From positions 124,905,927 to 124,969,926 of the forward strand of contig CM068367.1 in the NCBI GenBank assembly GCA_034769895.1: a stretch of 64,000 nt of DNA, read 5' to 3'. The notes below the pieces were generated by a model. The model was not told where the DNA came from. It saw only the letters and a list, made by a program, of their open reading frames with translations, and ran no database searches. Below are positions 59,683 through 64,000 of this stretch, piece after piece. The DNA is from Magicicada septendecula. Taxonomy: Eukaryota > Arthropoda > Insecta > Hemiptera > Cicadidae. The translations under genes and the position numbers were made by a program. Numbering within the stretch: the stretch's first letter is position 1; each line of letters opens with the position of its first letter.

Positions 59683-61389
59683 TACTTCCATATTCCTTAA
59701 GGAATGGAAGTATGGTGATGGCAAAAAAAATCGTGTTCGAGATTATTGCAGATTCTGATTCTACTACACTCAAAACATGAAAAAAAGTCGTTTTCCGAAA
59801 AGTGTCTGTGTGTGTGTCTGTCTGTCTGTGTGACTGTCTGTGTGTGTGTGTCTGTAGATTTTTTTCTATGGCAAATGATAACTGCCGCAAATTCAAACAG
59901 AATCAAATAATTTTTTGCATGCAGCCCTGATTTGCAGAGTACTCGCGACCTATTGTTTTTGGTGAAGATCGGTTGAGGGAAAGGGGTAGTTTACCAGCAA
60001 CGGTTTATTTTTTAGCAAGGGTAATTTTGTTTGTTTGGCAAACGATAACAGCCGCAAATTCAAACAGAATCAAATAATGTTTCGCATACAGCCCTGAATT
60101 GTAGAGTTCTCAAGATCTGTTGATTTTGGTGAAGATCGGTTAAGGGAAAGGGGTAGTTTACCTGTAACGTTTTATGTTTTAACAAGGGTATTTCCTATGG
60201 CAAACGATAACAGCCGCAAATTCAAACAGAATCAAAAGATTATTTGCATACAGCCCTAAATTGTAGAGTTCTCAAGACCTATTGTTTTTGGTAAAGTTCG
60301 GTTGAGGGAAAGGGGTAGTTTACCTGCAACGTTTTTTTAACAAGGGTATTTTCTATGGCAAACGATAACAGCCGCAAATTCAAACAGAATCAAATAATGT
60401 TTTGCATACAGCCCTGATTTGTAGAGTACTCAAGACCTATTGTTTTTGGTGAAGATCGGTTGAGGGAAAGGGGTAGTTTACCTGCAACGGTTTTTTTTTA
60501 GCAAGGGTAATTTTGTTTGTTTGGCAAACGATAACAGCCGCAAATTCAAACAGAATCAAATAATGTTTCGCATACGGCCCTGAATTGTAGAGTTCTCAAG
60601 ATCTGTTGATTTTGGTGAAGATCGGTTAAGGGAAAGGGGTAGTTTACCTGTAACGTTTTATGTTTTAACAAGGGTATTTCCTATGGCAAACGATAACAGC
60701 CGCAAATTCAAACAGAATCAAAAGATTATTTGCATACAGCCCTAAATTGTAGAGTTCTCAAGACCTATTGTTTTTGGTGAAGATCGGTTGAGGGAAAGGG
60801 GTAGTTTACCTGCAACGTTTTTTTAACAAGGGTATTTTCTATGGCAAACGATAACAGCCGCAAATTCAAACTGAATCAAATAATGTTTTGCATACTGCCC
60901 TGACTTGTAGAGTACTCAAGACCTATTGTTTTTGGTGAAGATCGGTTAAGGGGAAGGGGTAGTTTACCTGCAACATGTTTTTATCAAGCGTATTTTCTAT
61001 GGCAAACGATAACAGCCGCAAATTCAAACAGAATCAAATAATTTTTTGCATACGTCCCTGAATTGTAGAGGTCTCAATGACTTTCGATTTTGGTGAAGAT
61101 CGGTTAAGGGGAAGGGGTAGTTTACCTGCAACCTTTTACGTTTTAACAAGAGTAAAGTACTTGAAAATTTATTTAAACTTTTTGAAACAATGGTAATTGT
61201 TAAAAATAAAATAATTTTGTTGCCAGGCAATAAAATTATAATTTTTTCATTTTAATGTAATATAATATTTTTTATTTAATACAGCAATAAAAAGGCAGGT
61301 AAGACACAGCCTGGCTGTTTGGCTGAAAATGATTTTAAATATAAATCTTAGAATATGGAAGTCATGTATGGTTCTCCATACCGATATTT
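59683..61389 (+). mobile_element. Array element E3
   Basis: Head at 59683, a TCTG/TGTG microsatellite at about 59805-59856, eight monomers from about 59870 to 61125 with the M2-M3-M4 types repeated in order, a type I tail and a terminal hairpin at 61366-61381. Confidence 0.65.
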
Positions 61390-61717
61390 TACTTCCATAT
61401 TCCTTAAGGAAATGGAAGTATGGTGATGGCAAAAAAAAAATCGTGTTCGAGATTATTGCAGATTCTGATTGTACTACACTCAAAACATGAAAAAAAGTTG
61501 TTTTTCGAAAAGTGTCTGTGTGTCTGTCTGTCTATGTGTCTGTAGATTTTTTTCTATGGTAAACGATAACAGCCGCAAATTCAAACAGAATCAAATAATT
61601 TTTTGCATACAGCCCTGATTTGTAGAGTACTCACGACCTATTGTTTTTGGTGAAGATTGGTTGAGGGAAAGGGTTAGTTTACCTGCAACGGTTTTTTTTT
61701 TTATCAAGGGTAATTTT
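61390..61717 (+). mobile_element. Array element E4, truncated
   Basis: Head, a short TCTG tract and one monomer, then directly the head of E5; no tail. Confidence 0.65.
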
Positions 61718-63704
61718 TACTTCCATGTTCATTAAGGAAATGGAAGTATGGTGATGGCAAAAAAAATCGTGTTCGAGATTATTGCAGATTCTGATTGTAC
61801 TACGTTCTAAACATTAAAAAAAGGCATTTTTCTAAGTGTTTGTCTGTCTGTAATTTTTTTCTATGGCAAACGCTAACAGCCGTAAATTCAAACAGAATCA
61901 ACTACTCTCTTGCATACAGCCCTGAATTGTAGAGTTCTCAAGACCTATTGTATTTGGTGAAGATCGGTTAAGGGAAAGGGATAGTTTACCTGCAACGTTT
62001 TATGTTTTAACAAGGGTATTTTATATGGCAAATGATAACAGCCACAAATTCAAACAGAATCAAATGATTATTTGCATACAGCCCTACATTGTAGAGTCTC
62101 AAGACATATTGATTTTGGTGAAGATCGGTTAAGGAAAAGGGGTAGTTTACCTGATACGTTTTATGTTTTAAAAGGGTATTTCCTATGGCAAACGATAAGA
62201 GCTGCAAATTCAAACAGAATCAAATAATTGTTTTGCATACAGCCCTGATCTGTAGAGTACTCAAGACCTATTGTTTTAGGTGAAAATCGGTTGAGGGAAA
62301 GGGGTAGTTTACCTGCAACGTTTTATGTTTTAAAAGGGGATTTTTTATGGCAAACGATAAGAGTCGCAAATTCAAACAGAATAAAATAATTTTTTGCATG
62401 TAGCCCTGATTTATAGAGTACTCAAGACCTATTGATTTTGGTGAAGATCGGTTAAGGGGAAGGGGTAGTTTACCTGCAACATTTTATGTTTTAACAAGGG
62501 TAATTTTTTATATGACGAACGATAACTGCCGCAAATTCAAACAGAATCGACTACGTTTTTGGATACCTTTTTGAATTAAAGAGAACTCAAGGTCTGTTGA
62601 TTTTGTTGAAAGATCGGTTAAGGGAAAGGGGTAGTTTACCAGCAATATTTTATGTCTTAAGAAGGGTAATTTTTTTTTCCGAAAGATAACTGCCGCAAAT
62701 TCAAACAGAATCAAATAATGTTCTGCATACACCCCTGAATTGTAGAGTTCGCAAGATCTGTTGCTTTTGGTGAAGATCGGTTAAGGGAGAGGGGTAGTTT
62801 ACCTGCAACGTTTTATGTTTTAACAAGGGTATTATCTATGGCAAACAATAAGAGTAGCAAATTCAAACGGAATCAAATTATGTTTTGCATACAGCCCTGA
62901 ATTGTAGAGGACTGAAGTTCTATTGATTTTGGTGAAGATCGGTTTAGAGAAAGGGGTAGTTTACCTGCAACTTTTTATGTTTTAACAAGGGTAATTTTTT
63001 CTATGACGAACGATAACTGCCGTAAATTCAAAGAAAATCAAATAATTTTTGCATACTTCCTAAATTGTAGATAACTCAAGGCCTGTTGATTTTGGTGAAG
63101 ATCAGTAAAGGGAAAGGGGTAGTTTACCTGAAACATGTTGTCACAAGAGAAATGTTTTCATGACAAACGATAACTGCCGCAAATTGAAACATAATCAAAT
63201 ATTTTTTTGCATGCATCCCTGCATTGTAGAGGACTGAAGGTATTAATTTTGATAAATAAAGTATCTTGATAAGAAGCTCATAATAATCCACTGTAGAAAC
63301 GGACATGAAATATCTATAAATGAAGAGGTTAGGTGAACTGGGTGGGGGTAATTTTTTATTAATAAAATTATAGTTGAAGGGGGAGGGGGGAATTTTGTAT
63401 ATGTGTACAACGTTATCAGCAACAAGGAAGTAGTTCTTTGTTAAAATTCCTTCCCGGGATGTTTCGCCGTAGTCCAATGTTTTCTGCAAAACCAGACTTT
63501 TCGGCAGTCCAGCGACTGCCATCATCAGTGAAAATCGAGTGCGAAAACGTTGAGGTGGTATACATTAGTGACCACAGTACTGTGGTTAAGGCTGAAGCAA
63601 TAAGTAGAAAGAAGTAGTTTCTATGGAAATATTTCATTTCGAATATGATTTTAAATATAAATCTTAGAACATGGAAGTCATGTATGGTTCTCCATACCGA
63701 TATT
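61718..63704 (+). mobile_element. Array element E5, diverged monomers
   Basis: Head at 61718 (variant ATGTTCATTAAGG), a minimal TCTG tract and about nine monomers more diverged than those of E1-E3, including variants starting TATGACGAACGATAAC. A type II tail follows from about 63240, with the terminal hairpin at 63682-63697. Confidence 0.65.
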
Positions 63705-64000
63705 TACTTCCATATTCCTGAAGGAAATGGAAGTATGGTGATGGCAAAAAAAATCGTGTTCGAGATTATTGCAGATTCCGATTGTACTACACTCAAAACA
63801 TGAAAAAAAGTTGTTTTTCTAAAAGTGTCTGTGTGTCTGTCTGTCTGTCTATCTATCTGTGTGTCTGTCTGTAGATTTTTTTCTATGGCAAACGATAACT
63901 GCCGCAAATTTAAACAGAATCAAATAATTTTTTGCGTACAGGCTTGATTTGTAGAGTACTCACGACCTATTGTTTTTGGTGAAGATCGGTTGAGGGAAAG
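63705..64000 (+). mobile_element. Array element E6, cut by the window end
   Basis: Head, a (TCTG)n/(TCTA)n microsatellite at about 63830-63872 and the start of the first monomer. Confidence 0.65.

Noticed and set aside
56049..61125. Monomers of the array as a repetitive protein gene (ATG GCA AAC GAT ... in each unit)
   Set aside because: Some units are 162 bp (54 codons), but others are 157, 158 or 165 bp, and nearly all carry a TGA or TAA after CAGCCC, so no frame runs through.

Overview
The window looks like a repeat-dominated stretch of an AT-rich animal genome, most likely an insect or other arthropod. It holds an intact BEL/Pao retrotransposon (a metazoan superfamily), a Penelope-like element, three long-LTR Ty3/gypsy-type elements, an arthropod-style hAT-like DNA transposon, a Helitron fragment and tandem arrays resembling Helentron-associated (HINE/DINE-TR1-like) elements. 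I found no convincing single-copy host gene, tRNA or rRNA. The organism assignment is inference from transposon content and composition only.

Layout. 1-3191: 3' end of an LTR element ('A') whose start lies left of the window, with its 3' LTR (TGTAAC...GTTACA). 3192-8550: unassigned AT-rich DNA that begins with A-rich hairpin repeats like those in element C, and has one GC-richer island near 7.06-7.35 kb. 8563-10650: Penelope-like element with a reverse transcriptase plus GIY-YIG endonuclease ORF, long inverted arms, hammerhead-like motifs and a 12-bp target duplication. 10716-11990: relics of a LINE and of a second Penelope-like element. 12709-18663: element 'B', a pol-less LTR element with 1.05-1.17 kb LTRs and a broken coiled-coil gag-like ORF. 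18664-24490: mostly unassigned, with a faint LINE relic.

24491-35352: a hAT-like DNA transposon with TIRs and subterminal repeats. Its transposase gene is split by a BEL/Pao element at 26145-33580. That element has LTRs that look identical by eye, a 5-bp TSD (CTAAT) and an intact 1711-codon gag-pol, so it is very young. 35353-38576: unassigned. 38644-38827: a near-perfect fold-back with a hammerhead-like centre between two (TA)n tracts.

38855-51484: element 'C' on the minus strand, a gypsy-type element with ~2.3-kb LTRs about 99% alike. It has a coiled-coil gag and broken RNase H/integrase ORFs. The reverse transcriptase N-terminal part is missing, replaced by a 2.2-kb unrelated block. Its outer right LTR is cut 17 bp short where it meets a truncated Helitron Rep/helicase fragment (51485-52448). 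52449-55771: unassigned. 55772-64000: a head-to-tail array of elements, each with an ACTTCCAT palindromic head, a (TCTG)n microsatellite, several ~160-bp monomers and a tail ending in a GTATGG/CCATAC hairpin.

Elements A, B and C share LTR end sequences and a stem-loop directly upstream of the 3' LTR. Between A and B that stem keeps its pairing through base changes on both sides. With the tandem hairpin repeats in C, this is the best candidate for an undescribed structural feature. Identities, percent similarity and pairings were judged by eye, without database searches or folding software.
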